From: Halobacillus sp. A5
Lineage (GTDB): Bacteria > Bacillota > Bacilli > Bacillales > Halobacillaceae
Assembly: GCF_024189315.1 (NCBI RefSeq)
Contig: NZ_JAIZEO010000001.1
Coordinates: 558,001 to 622,000, forward strand
DNA: 64,000 nt
Direction: 5' to 3'
A program made the position numbers and the translations under genes. Positions 28,289-35,637 of this stretch are shown one piece after another; position 1 is the first letter of the stretch; each line of letters starts with the position of its first letter. Below the pieces are notes generated by a model, which was given only the letters and a program-made list of their open reading frames with translations, did not search any database and was not told the origin of the DNA.

Positions 28289-28780
28289 TTGGAACCAATA
28301 CTCTATCGTTCACGAAACATGTACGGCAACCGCGCAGCAGCAACATTTCACAGCAGCCCGCTGGCACCGGAACTAACAGGTACTGTAGACTTTATTCAAC
28401 AGCCTTATGGCGTCGAGGTAATTGTACAAGTTGAAGGACTGCCAAAGTTTGAAGTTAAAAATGGATCTCAAATAGGCCCGCACGGTTTTCACATACACGA
28501 AAAGGGGGTATGTGAAATTGGGAACGGGGAGAAACCTTTCACAACAGCAGGTGAGCACTGGAATCCAGGAAATCAGCCTCATGGAAACCACGCTGGAGAC
28601 TTTCCTGTATTATTTTCTAACCATGGCCGGGCAAGAATGATATTTTTTACAGATAAGTTTGAAGTTCATGAAATCGTTGGTAAAGCTGTCATCATTCATC
28701 AAGGGCCAGATGACTATAAGTCCCAGCCAAGTGGTGGTTCAGGACTGAGATTAGCCTGCGGTATAATTGAAGAAGTTTAA
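28289..28780 (+). CDS. sodC: Cu/Zn superoxide dismutase family protein
   Basis: Protein of 163 residues from TTG 28289, with GGGAGGGG 8 bases upstream; ATG 28262 precedes the ribosome site. All metal ligands can be matched to human SOD1: FHIH (two His), AGEHWNP (bridging His), QPHGN, NHAGDFP (His and Asp) and VIIHQGPDD. The disulfide Cys pair (KGVCE, LACGII) and the active-site Arg (GLRLACG) are present. The B. subtilis homologue YojM lacks two Cu ligands and is a lipoprotein; this one looks catalytically complete and has no visible signal peptide. Confidence 0.9.
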   Translation: MEPILYRSRNMYGNRAAATFHSSPLAPELTGTVDFIQQPYGVEVIVQVEGLPKFEVKNGSQIGPHGFHIHEKGVCEIGNGEKPFTTAGEHWNPGNQPHGNHAGDFPVLFSNHGRARMIFFTDKFEVHEIVGKAVIIHQGPDDYKSQPSGGSGLRLACGIIEEV

Positions 28781-28781
28781 A

Positions 28782-28805
28782 ATACGCTAAGGCATCTTAG
28801 CGTAT
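28782..28805 (+). terminator. Hairpin after sodC, possible weak terminator
   Basis: ATACGCTAAG (28782-28791) pairs perfectly with CTTAGCGTAT (28796-28805). No T-run follows, so termination is uncertain. Confidence 0.5.
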
Positions 28806-28828
28806 CCAAATTAAAAATTGACAATAAC

Positions 28829-28857
28829 TTGACGATTGGGCCGTAATCATGTATAGT
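28829..28857 (+). promoter_or_regulatory. Predicted sigma-A promoter of the cold-shock gene
   Basis: TTGACG (28829-28834), a 17-base spacer and TATAGT (28852-28857). It implies a 5' untranslated leader of about 150 bases before the csp ATG. Confidence 0.65.
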
Positions 28858-28901
28858 TATAATTGTATATAAAAAGGGAACCATTCCATGATTAACTCTC
28901 A

Positions 28902-28959
28902 AATCACTTATTATAAAGGGTTATCAATTTTCGTTTGGTACTTTTTATAATATGTGATT
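28902..28959 (+). promoter_or_regulatory. Long stem in the cold-shock 5' UTR
   Basis: The 16-base arms at 28902-28917 (AATCACTTATTATAAA) and 28944-28959 pair with one mismatch around a 26-base loop. CCATG upstream (28886-28890) and CATGG downstream could add a second helix. Long leaders of csp genes are known to fold differently with temperature; this would be that element by position and structure, but the switching is inferred. Confidence 0.55.
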
Positions 28960-29017
28960 TTTTTCATGGCATATGGAACACATATTAATTTTTAGAAATA
29001 TTGGAGGACCCATTTTT

Positions 29018-29218
29018 ATGAAAACTGGTACAGTAAAATGGTTTAACGCTGAAAAAGGATTTGGATTTATCGAAGTTGAAGGCGGAGACGATGTATTCGT
29101 ACACTTCAGCGCTATTCAGGAAGAAGGATTCAAGTCTCTTGAAGAAGGTCAAACTGTAGAATTCGAAATTACAGAAGGCGACCGCGGACCACAAGCTGCT
29201 AATGTAACTAAACTATAA
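29018..29218 (+). CDS. cspD: Cold-shock protein, CspA family
   Basis: Protein of 66 residues, an OB-fold RNA chaperone. RNP1 KGFGFIEV and RNP2 VFVHFSAI are intact, with [11 protein letters not shown] at the start and [10 protein letters not shown] at the end. ATG 29018 follows TTGGAGGACCC; a longer in-frame start upstream lies in the structured leader. Paralogue letter is a guess. Confidence 0.95.
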   Translation: MKTGTVKWFNAEKGFGFIEVEGGDDVFVHFSAIQEEGFKSLEEGQTVEFEITEGDRGPQAANVTKL

Positions 29219-29223
29219 GTACG

Positions 29224-29260
29224 AAAAGAGACTGACTTAAGGCTAGTCAGTCTCTTTTAC
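29224..29260 (+). terminator. Terminator after the cold-shock gene
   Basis: AAAAGAGACTGACT (29224-29237) pairs perfectly with AGTCAGTCTCTTTT (29245-29258). Confidence 0.9.
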
Positions 29261-29293
29261 ATATTGGACATGTCCAAAGGAGGTTTCAACGTA

Positions 29294-29503
29294 ATGGCAT
29301 TCGGTAAAAAGAACCAGGATGAGATTGTAGAGGAAGAAACAAAAATTTGGGTATGTACGTCAGAAGATTGTAATTGCTGGATGAGAGATAATTTCAGAAC
29401 AGAAGAAAAAGCGATTTGTCCGATGTGCTCGAGTGAGATGAAAGAAGAAAGCAAAGTTTTACAAGTTGTAAATAATAACAGTTTATATTATAAAGGAAAA
29501 TAG
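29294..29503 (+). CDS. ydjO: YdjO-family cold-inducible small zinc-ribbon-like protein
   Basis: Protein of 69 residues with cysteines in WVCTSEDCNCW and AICPMCSSEM, a likely zinc site. It resembles the YdjO cold-inducible family, and its place just behind a csp gene fits. ATG 29294 follows AAAGGAGGTTTCAACGTA; the earlier in-frame ATG lies before that site. Function is unknown. Confidence 0.75.
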   Translation: MAFGKKNQDEIVEEETKIWVCTSEDCNCWMRDNFRTEEKAICPMCSSEMKEESKVLQVVNNNSLYYKGK

Positions 29504-29526
29504 AGCCCTGACAGGGTTCTTTTTTT
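29503..29526 (+). terminator. Terminator after the ydjO-like gene
   Basis: GAGCCCT (29503-29509) pairs with AGGGTTC (29513-29519), followed by seven T. Confidence 0.85.
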
Positions 29527-29623
29527 ACGTTAATTTGAGGATTCTATTATAAAAGCCTATCCGGCGGTCATAATGAATGATATAATTCTAATGTTATACA
29601 CTTAGGTACGGGAGGATTTTTTA

Positions 29624-31243
29624 ATGTTAAATGTAACTAATGTTAGTCTTCGCTTTGGAGATCAAAAGCTATTCGAAGACGTTAATATAAAATTTACACC
29701 TGGTAATTGCTACGGGTTGATTGGAGCGAATGGAGCCGGGAAGTCTACTTTTCTTAAAATATTGAGCGGTGAAATCGAACCTCAGACAGGTGATGTTTCT
29801 CTTAAAAGTGATCAACGACTGGCTGTCCTTAAACAAAACCATTTCGAATATGATGAATACCAGGTGCTTCAAACTGTGATTATGGGTCATAAACGCTTGT
29901 ATAAAGTCATGCAGGAGAAGGACGCCATTTATATGAAGGGCGACTTTACTGAAGAAGACGGTATGCGTGCTGCAGAACTTGAAGGGGAATTTGCAGAAAT
30001 GAATGGATGGGAAGCAGAATCAGAAGCTGCCCGTTTACTGACAGGCTTAGGCATAACGGATAGTTTACATGATAAAAAAGTAAATGAACTAAGCGGTGCT
30101 GAGAAGGTAAAAGTACTGCTTGCCCAGGCTTTATTTGGAAACCCTGATGTCCTCCTTCTTGATGAGCCGACTAACCACCTGGATATTAAAGCTATACAAT
30201 GGCTGGAAGACTTTTTAATCGACTTCGAGAATACAGTCATAGTTGTCTCTCACGACCGACACTTTTTAAATAATGTATGTACTCATATTGCAGATCTTGA
30301 CTTTGGTAAATTACAAATATATGTAGGTAACTATGATTTCTGGTACGAATCCAGCCAGCTTGCCCAAAAAATGGCTGAAGAACAGAATAAAAAGAAAGAA
30401 GAAAAAATTAAAGACCTTAAAGAATTTGTTGCAAGATTTAGTGCGAATGCATCTAAGTCAAAGCAGGCAACCTCGCGTAAAAAACTTTTAGAAAAAATTA
30501 CTTTAGATGATATTCAGCCTTCTTCCCGCAAGTATCCTTATATTGCTTTTAAAGCAGACCGGGAAATAGGTAATGACTTATTAACAGTAAAAAATCTTTC
30601 GAAAACAGTTGACGGTGTCAAGGTATTAGACAACGTAAGTTTTACGTTGAATAAAGACGATAAAGTTGCCCTGGTAGGCAGCCATGAAGTTGCTAAAACC
30701 ACCCTCTTTCAAATCTTGATGGGTGAAATCGAACCGGATGAAGGAACGTATAAATGGGGAGTTACGACTTCTCAAAGTTATTTTCCAAAAGATAACTCGA
30801 TTTTCTTCAGCCGTTCTGATATTAATTTAGTAGAATGGCTCCGTCAATATTCCCCTGAGGATGAGACAGAAACCTTCCTAAGAAGCTTTCTTGGACGCAT
30901 GCTTTTCTCTGGAGAAGAAGCACTGAAAAAACCGGATGTGCTCTCTGGAGGGGAAAAAGTTAGATGTATGCTTTCAAAAATGATGCTTTCCGGTGCAAAT
31001 GTCCTGCTTCTGGATGAACCGACAAACCACTTGGACCTGGAGACAATTACTTCATTAAACAAAGGTTTGATTAACTTCAAAGGGTCAATCATTTTCGCTT
31101 CTCACGACCATGAATTTATTCACACGATTGCAAACCGTATTATAGAAATTACGCCAAACGGAAGTATTATTGATAAAGAAATGTCGTACGATGAATTTTT
31201 GCAGGATCCTGCGGTCCAGAAACAAATAGCCTCGTTAAGCTAA
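29624..31243 (+). CDS. ykpA: ABC-F family ATPase (YkpA/YbiT-like)
   Basis: Protein of 539 residues with two ATPase domains and a linker, no membrane part; ABC-F proteins act at the ribosome. Domain 1: Walker A GANGAGKST near residue 36, signature LSGAEKV, Walker B VLLLDEPTNHLD. Domain 2: LSGGEKVRCML and VLLLDEPTNHLD, but its Walker A reads GSHEVAKTT, with Ala where Gly precedes Lys. Length and layout match the YkpA/YbiT subgroup. Confidence 0.92.
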   Translation: MLNVTNVSLRFGDQKLFEDVNIKFTPGNCYGLIGANGAGKSTFLKILSGEIEPQTGDVSLKSDQRLAVLKQNHFEYDEYQVLQTVIMGHKRLYKVMQEKDAIYMKGDFTEEDGMRAAELEGEFAEMNGWEAESEAARLLTGLGITDSLHDKKVNELSGAEKVKVLLAQALFGNPDVLLLDEPTNHLDIKAIQWLEDFLIDFENTVIVVSHDRHFLNNVCTHIADLDFGKLQIYVGNYDFWYESSQLAQKMAEEQNKKKEEKIKDLKEFVARFSANASKSKQATSRKKLLEKITLDDIQPSSRKYPYIAFKADREIGNDLLTVKNLSKTVDGVKVLDNVSFTLNKDDKVALVGSHEVAKTTLFQILMGEIEPDEGTYKWGVTTSQSYFPKDNSIFFSRSDINLVEWLRQYSPEDETETFLRSFLGRMLFSGEEALKKPDVLSGGEKVRCMLSKMMLSGANVLLLDEPTNHLDLETITSLNKGLINFKGSIIFASHDHEFIHTIANRIIEITPNGSIIDKEMSYDEFLQDPAVQKQIASLS

Positions 31244-31285
31244 AAAAAAGATCTGAAACCACTTAGGTTTCAGATCTTTTTTTCT
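31242..31285 (+). terminator. Terminator after the ABC-F gene
   Basis: GATCTGAAACC pairs with GGTTTCAGATC (31266-31276) over ACTTA, flanked by A- and T-runs; the left arm begins just after the stop codon. Confidence 0.9.
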
Positions 31286-31458
31286 TGGGAATTTATCTTT
31301 TAGTTAAATAACATTGAAATTTTCCTATTGCATTAATGAAAAATTTACGCAGGATACGACATTTCAAGATGCAAGCATGAAGTAAATTGTAGATAAATAA
31401 GAAAAAAGTACCATTTTGTAAACTCAGTGAAAAATAAGCGTCATAGTTGAAAAGAAAC

Positions 31459-31475
31459 TGTTAGCTGTTTGTTCT
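31459..31475 (+). promoter_or_regulatory. Possible WalR-type direct repeat upstream of the LysM-3D gene
   Basis: TGTTAG (31459-31464), five bases, then TGTTCT (31470-31475) approximates the WalR pattern TGTWAH-N5-TGTWAH with one mismatch per half. B. subtilis yocH, a close relative of the gene below, is a WalR target. The match is imperfect. The rest of the region from 31286 to the gene is AT-rich without other clear signals. Confidence 0.28.
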
Positions 31476-31552
31476 TAAATTTTATAGAGAATCTGTTAAT
31501 CTTGTAATTGTGGTTAATTCAACACATCAATTTTTCGAGGAGGACTCTACGA

Positions 31553-32398
31553 ATGAAAAAAACAGCTTTCTCATTAGCAGCTACCGCAGCACTTACAGGT
31601 GCATTTGCAACTGGTGTAAGTGCCGACGAATATAAAGTAAATAAAGGTGATACTCTTTGGAGCATTTCAGAAGATAAAGAGGTATCCGTTGACAAACTTA
31701 AAGAACTTAACAACCTTGATTCTAATTTAATTGTTGCAGACCAGTCATTACAAGTTTCTGACGAAGAACAAAAGGAAGAAACGTACACAGTTGAATCTGG
31801 AGATTCCCTTTACAGCATCGGTCAGGAATACGGCGTCTCTGCAGATGACCTTATGAGTTGGAACAACCTTTCTGATTCTCTCATTTACCCTGGAGATGAG
31901 CTTTCAGTGAGTGGTCAAGCTTCATCAGAACCTTCTGAAACAGAAGAAGCACCTGCACCGAAAGAAGACAGCTCAAATGAAGAATCAACAGAAGAACCAG
32001 AACAAACTTCTGCAGATTCTGATTCCAGTGAAGAAGAATCCAGCAGCTCAGAAGAACAATCTTCAAGCTCTGAGGATGCATCAAATGATACTAGTAATGA
32101 TGTAGTTAAAGAAGTAAATGTATCAGCTACAGCTTATACAGCTGATTGTGAAGGATGCACTGGAACTACAGCAACTGGTATTGATCTAAATGCGAACCCT
32201 GATCAAAAGGTAATTGCAGTAGACCCTGATGTTATTCCTTTAGGATCTAAAGTTTATGTTGAAGGATACGGTGAAGCGATTGCCGGAGATACAGGCGGTG
32301 CTATCCAAGGTAATAAGATTGACCTTTACATGCAGGACCGCGGTGAAGCTCTTGAGTTCGGCCGTCAAGACGTAACTGTACAAGTATTAGCTGAATAA
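31553..32398 (+). CDS. yocH: Secreted LysM and 3D-domain cell-wall protein (YocH-like)
   Basis: Protein of 281 residues. Signal peptide 1-24 (KKTAFSLAATAALTGAF, cleavage after VSA). LysM 1 (YKVNKGDTLWSIS) at about 27-68 and LysM 2 (YTVESGDSLYSIG) at about 76-118 bind peptidoglycan. A Ser/Glu-rich linker follows, then a 3D domain with AGDTGGAIQGNKIDLY near 247-262, whose acidic residues give the family name and suggest a lytic transglycosylase-like wall hydrolase. Length matches B. subtilis YocH (287). ATG 31553 follows GAGGAGGACTC. Confidence 0.92.
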   Translation: MKKTAFSLAATAALTGAFATGVSADEYKVNKGDTLWSISEDKEVSVDKLKELNNLDSNLIVADQSLQVSDEEQKEETYTVESGDSLYSIGQEYGVSADDLMSWNNLSDSLIYPGDELSVSGQASSEPSETEEAPAPKEDSSNEESTEEPEQTSADSDSSEEESSSSEEQSSSSEDASNDTSNDVVKEVNVSATAYTADCEGCTGTTATGIDLNANPDQKVIAVDPDVIPLGSKVYVEGYGEAIAGDTGGAIQGNKIDLYMQDRGEALEFGRQDVTVQVLAE

Positions 32399-32414
32399 TT
32401 ATCGAAGAAATGTA

Positions 32415-32450
32415 AAGCCTGCTATTGCCCCCACAATAGTGGGCTTTTTT
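32415..32450 (+). terminator. Terminator after the LysM-3D gene
   Basis: AAGCC and CTATTG (32415-32427) pair with CAATAG and GGCTT (32434-32446), followed by a T-run. Confidence 0.8.
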
Positions 32451-32565
32451 ATTTGTCAATTATTAGACGATTGAATAAATAAATAGGTTTCATAAAATAA
32501 GTCAAAATTCTTTGGAAATCGTTCAAAGATTGCTAAACTATATACTTAAACGGTTTAGGACAGGA

Positions 32566-33132
32566 GTGGTTATTATCAATAGAGTTGTTATATTAGGTTC
32601 TCCAGGTTCCGGAAAATCAACTCTTGCTAAGAAGCTGGGGAAGAGCGCACGGATTGCAGTTGTTCATATGGATAAACTTTTTTGGAAACCCGGTTGGTTA
32701 CAGTCTACCCGTGAAGAGTTGCTGGCTAAACAGGAAATTCATCTAAAAAAAAGTTCATGGATAATTGAAGGTAATTATAGTCTGGTTTGGGATGAACGGT
32801 TGAAAAAGGCAGATACTATTATTTTCTTGGACCTGAACCGGTTTCTCTGTATATATCGCATTCTTAAAAGGTGGGTTTTGAATCGAGGGAGGGTCAGGGA
32901 TGATCTGGCTCCGGGGTGTCCAGACCGAATGACAATAGAATTTCTGCATTACGTATGGAAGTTCCCTTATAAAAAGAGAGATCAAATGATTAAAGCAGTG
33001 TTAATCCAGCAGGATCACGCGCAAACAATTATTATTAATAACAAAAAAGCTGTTAAACAGTTCATAGACCACCTTGAATTCTCACCAATACTTAGTAGCT
33101 ACTCCGAATTAACTTTTAAAAAATATCAATAA
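32566..33132 (+). CDS. P-loop kinase-like protein, DNA topology modulation (FlaR-like)
   Basis: Protein of 188 residues, an adenylate-kinase-like NTPase. Walker A is VVILGSPGSGKSTLAKKL near the start, and WIIEGNYSLVWDERLKKADTIIFLD carries the Walker B region. RGRVRDDLAPGCPDR is typical of proteins called DNA topology modulation FlaR-related. The real substrate is unknown. GTG 32566 is chosen: AGGA lies 5 bases upstream and it puts the P-loop at the usual place; a TTG 54 bases earlier has no ribosome site. Confidence 0.75.
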   Translation: MVIINRVVILGSPGSGKSTLAKKLGKSARIAVVHMDKLFWKPGWLQSTREELLAKQEIHLKKSSWIIEGNYSLVWDERLKKADTIIFLDLNRFLCIYRILKRWVLNRGRVRDDLAPGCPDRMTIEFLHYVWKFPYKKRDQMIKAVLIQQDHAQTIIINNKKAVKQFIDHLEFSPILSSYSELTFKKYQ

Positions 33133-33210
33133 ACCGAACAAATGTGCTTATTAATAGACAAACCCTTACCCTCCTGTTGTAAAATAGAAGAAAAGAGGGG
33201 AGAGGTTTCC

Positions 33211-33591
33211 ATGTCTCATAAAAACAACCCTAAAAAGTTTGCTTTAAATATGAGTGCTGCACAGTTTACAAAGTTTTATATTATGCATTTACTGCAGCTA
33301 AGTCAACCTATGATCAGTGAACATTTTAAAACAGAATTTCAAAAATTAACAAATAACTGGATTCCAGCACCGTCAACTTTGCTTGATACATTACATGAGA
33401 TGACCGAAGATGGGTTACTATATCGAAAAGAAGATTATAAATCTCATGAGAAAAGAAGACAAAAAGTATATTGGTACTATTTGACTGACACTGGTAAAGA
33501 AGAATTTAATGTATTGAAAAAACGATATAAGCTGTTATTTGAAGAACAGCTTACGATTTTAAATAAGATTATGAAAGATGTTTATCGTTAA
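33211..33591 (+). CDS. Winged-helix DNA-binding protein, RTP/PadR-like
   Basis: Protein of 126 residues. The layout is helix (QFTKFYIMHLLQL), helix (SEHFKTEFQKL), recognition helix (PSTLLDTLHEMTEDGLL), a wing with basic residues (SHEKRRQKVYWYYL) and a long C-terminal helix for dimerisation. The same order, length (122) and several positions (FxKxY, EF, LHE..DGxL, KK near the end) occur in B. subtilis replication terminator protein. PadR regulators share the fold but usually have HGY in helix 2, absent here. It may instead regulate the oxidoreductase gene 28 bases downstream. ATG 33211 follows GAGGGGAGAGG. Confidence 0.7.
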   Translation: MSHKNNPKKFALNMSAAQFTKFYIMHLLQLSQPMISEHFKTEFQKLTNNWIPAPSTLLDTLHEMTEDGLLYRKEDYKSHEKRRQKVYWYYLTDTGKEEFNVLKKRYKLLFEEQLTILNKIMKDVYR

Positions 33592-33619
33592 GGGACAGGT
33601 ATACAGAAAGGATTTCCAA

Positions 33620-34630
33620 ATGAAATTAAGCGTATTAGATCAAAGTCCTATCTCAAAAGGCAGGACTGCTGAGGAAGCTCTCAACTATACTCTAGAGTTA
33701 GCGAAATACACTGAAAAATTGGACTATTACCGTTACTGGGTAGCCGAACACCATAATACAAATGGTTTAGCAAGCAGTTCTCCTGAAGTTTTAATCAGCC
33801 GTATTGCTTCCGTTACGAGTTCAATTAGAGTGGGTTCGGGAGGAGTATTACTTCCGCAGTACAGCCCTTTAAAGGTTGCTGAAAATTTCAAATTATTAGA
33901 AGCTTTATTTCCACGAAGAATTGATTTAGGATTAGGAAGGTCACCTGGCGGTGGGAAGAAGACAAGAGCTGCCTTAAATGATGGTTATGAAAAGCCTTTA
34001 AGTTCTTTTTCAAGACAAGTTAAAGAGCTTCAGCAATTCCTGCAAAGCAGTATTCCTAAAGACCATTCCTACTACGGAGTATCTGCTAAACCAGCAGCTG
34101 ATGGTAATCCTGAGCTGTGGGTGCTTGCTCTGACTGAAAGAGGAGCAAGGCATGCCGCCCTGAATGGGACGGGGTTTACATTCGGTCATTTTATAAACCC
34201 AGACTATGCCACTGCTTCAATTAGAACTTATCGTAATAAATTTAAACCTTCAGAGCTAAGAAAAGAACCGTCTGTTAACGCTTGTGTATTTGTTGTTTGT
34301 GCAGAAACAAAAGAAAAGGCAGAGAAATTGGCATTAAGTCAGGATATGTGGCTTTTGCAAGTGGAGAAAGGACTGGACACGCGAGTACCTTCGCCAGACG
34401 AACTAAAAGATGCGGAAATGTCTGAGGAAGAGTTGGAAAGAATAAAGCATAATCGAAGAAGATGTATTATTGGGGATCCTGAATTTGTATATAAGGAACT
34501 TAAAAAACTTAAAAAACTAAGCGATCTTTATGGTACAGAAGAAATCATAATTATTACAAACATTTATGATTTCGAGGAAAAGAAAAATTCTTATAAGCTC
34601 ATAGCTGAGTATTTTAAACAGAATGACTAG
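33620..34630 (+). CDS. Luciferase-like flavin-dependent monooxygenase
   Basis: Protein of 336 residues, bacterial-luciferase fold (LLM class, MsnO8-like group). It starts MKLSVLDQSPISKGRTAEEAL and contains YRYWVAEHHNTNGLASSSPE, IRVGSGGVLLPQYSPLKVAE and RRIDLGLGRSPGG, all family hallmarks for flavin and substrate binding. The substrate is unknown. ATG 33620 follows AAAGGATTTCC; a longer frame overlapping the previous gene was rejected. Confidence 0.88.
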   Translation: MKLSVLDQSPISKGRTAEEALNYTLELAKYTEKLDYYRYWVAEHHNTNGLASSSPEVLISRIASVTSSIRVGSGGVLLPQYSPLKVAENFKLLEALFPRRIDLGLGRSPGGGKKTRAALNDGYEKPLSSFSRQVKELQQFLQSSIPKDHSYYGVSAKPAADGNPELWVLALTERGARHAALNGTGFTFGHFINPDYATASIRTYRNKFKPSELRKEPSVNACVFVVCAETKEKAEKLALSQDMWLLQVEKGLDTRVPSPDELKDAEMSEEELERIKHNRRRCIIGDPEFVYKELKKLKKLSDLYGTEEIIIITNIYDFEEKKNSYKLIAEYFKQND

Positions 34631-34657
34631 CTAAGTGTTAGGAAAGAAGGTTAGAAA

Positions 34658-35524
34658 ATGAATAATTACATCGGAACGATTCAAAAGCTAAAACTTACAA
34701 AAAGGAAAACTGACGGTTTTATGTTAACTGACGGAAGTGAAGAGCTTCTGCTTCCTGATGACCAGGTATCAGAAGAAATACATGAGCTTAATGAAATGAT
34801 TTCAGTATTTATCTATCAAAATAGAAGCAAAGAAGTTACAGCAACTACATTCTTACCTGAAGTGACACTGGAGTCGTATGGATGGGCGGAAGTAGAAGAA
34901 GTTATTCCTAACCTGGGAGCATTTGTTAATATTGGGGTCGACAAAGCATTTCTTGTTTCAAAAGATGATCTGCCTTATAAGAAATCTGTATGGCCACAGG
35001 AAGGTGATACTCTATTTGTAAGTCTGGAGAAAGATAAGAAGGGAAGAATTTTTGCCGAGCCTATCTCGGAAAGTGAAATACTGGAAGATCTCGAGCCTGC
35101 ACCGCAGGAGTTGTTAAATAAAACTGTGACTGGACGTGTCTACCGTTCCACAAAAGCCGGATCCTTTATATTGACTGAACAAGGTTACCGCGGTTTTGTT
35201 CATCCTTTTGAAAGAACACAGGAGCCTCGCTTAGGTGAAACAGTTGAAGGCAGAGTAATCGATGTAAAGGAAGATGGAACAATAAACGTTTCTCTACGTC
35301 CTTTGAAGCAGGAAGTCTTAAAAGATGATGCAGAGGTTATTTATACCTATTTAAAAGAAAATGATGGTGTGATGACTTTAACCGATAAAAGTGCACCAGA
35401 AGATATAAGAGAAACATTTCAAATCAGCAAAGCTGCATTTAAACGTGCTTTAGGTTCATTACTAAAGGAAAGAAAAATTATTCAAATTGATGGCAAAACG
35501 ATGATTCGACATGAAGAAGATTGA
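34658..35524 (+). CDS. cvfB: CvfB family S1-domain RNA-binding protein
   Basis: Protein of 288 residues. An N-terminal OB-like region is followed by an S1 motif (WAEVEEVIPNLGAFVNIGVDKAFLV, residues about 75-101) and a second one near 150-215 (VTGRVYRSTKAGSFILTEQGYRGFVH and GRVIDVKEDGTINVSLRP). A C-terminal winged helix (FQISKAAFKRALGSLLKERKI) closes it. This is the CvfB/YitL plan, linked to RNA metabolism and virulence gene control in staphylococci. Confidence 0.92.
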   Translation: MNNYIGTIQKLKLTKRKTDGFMLTDGSEELLLPDDQVSEEIHELNEMISVFIYQNRSKEVTATTFLPEVTLESYGWAEVEEVIPNLGAFVNIGVDKAFLVSKDDLPYKKSVWPQEGDTLFVSLEKDKKGRIFAEPISESEILEDLEPAPQELLNKTVTGRVYRSTKAGSFILTEQGYRGFVHPFERTQEPRLGETVEGRVIDVKEDGTINVSLRPLKQEVLKDDAEVIYTYLKENDGVMTLTDKSAPEDIRETFQISKAAFKRALGSLLKERKIIQIDGKTMIRHEED

Positions 35525-35529
35525 AACAA

Positions 35530-35560
35530 AACTCCGCATTTTCTCTGCGGGGTTTTTTAT
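35530..35560 (+). terminator. Terminator after cvfB
   Basis: AACTCCGCA (35530-35538) pairs with TGCGGGGTT (35546-35554) with one G-T pair, followed by a T-run. Confidence 0.85.
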
Positions 35561-35637
35561 TTATAAATTATTCATTGAATAATTTTTTTCACTTAAAGAA
35601 AAATAACTGAAGATAGATAATGAATGAGGTGTGAGTA

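Noticed and set aside
31493-31507. TGTTAA and TGTAAT near the LysM-3D gene as a WalR site
   Set aside because: Half-sites are three bases apart instead of five.
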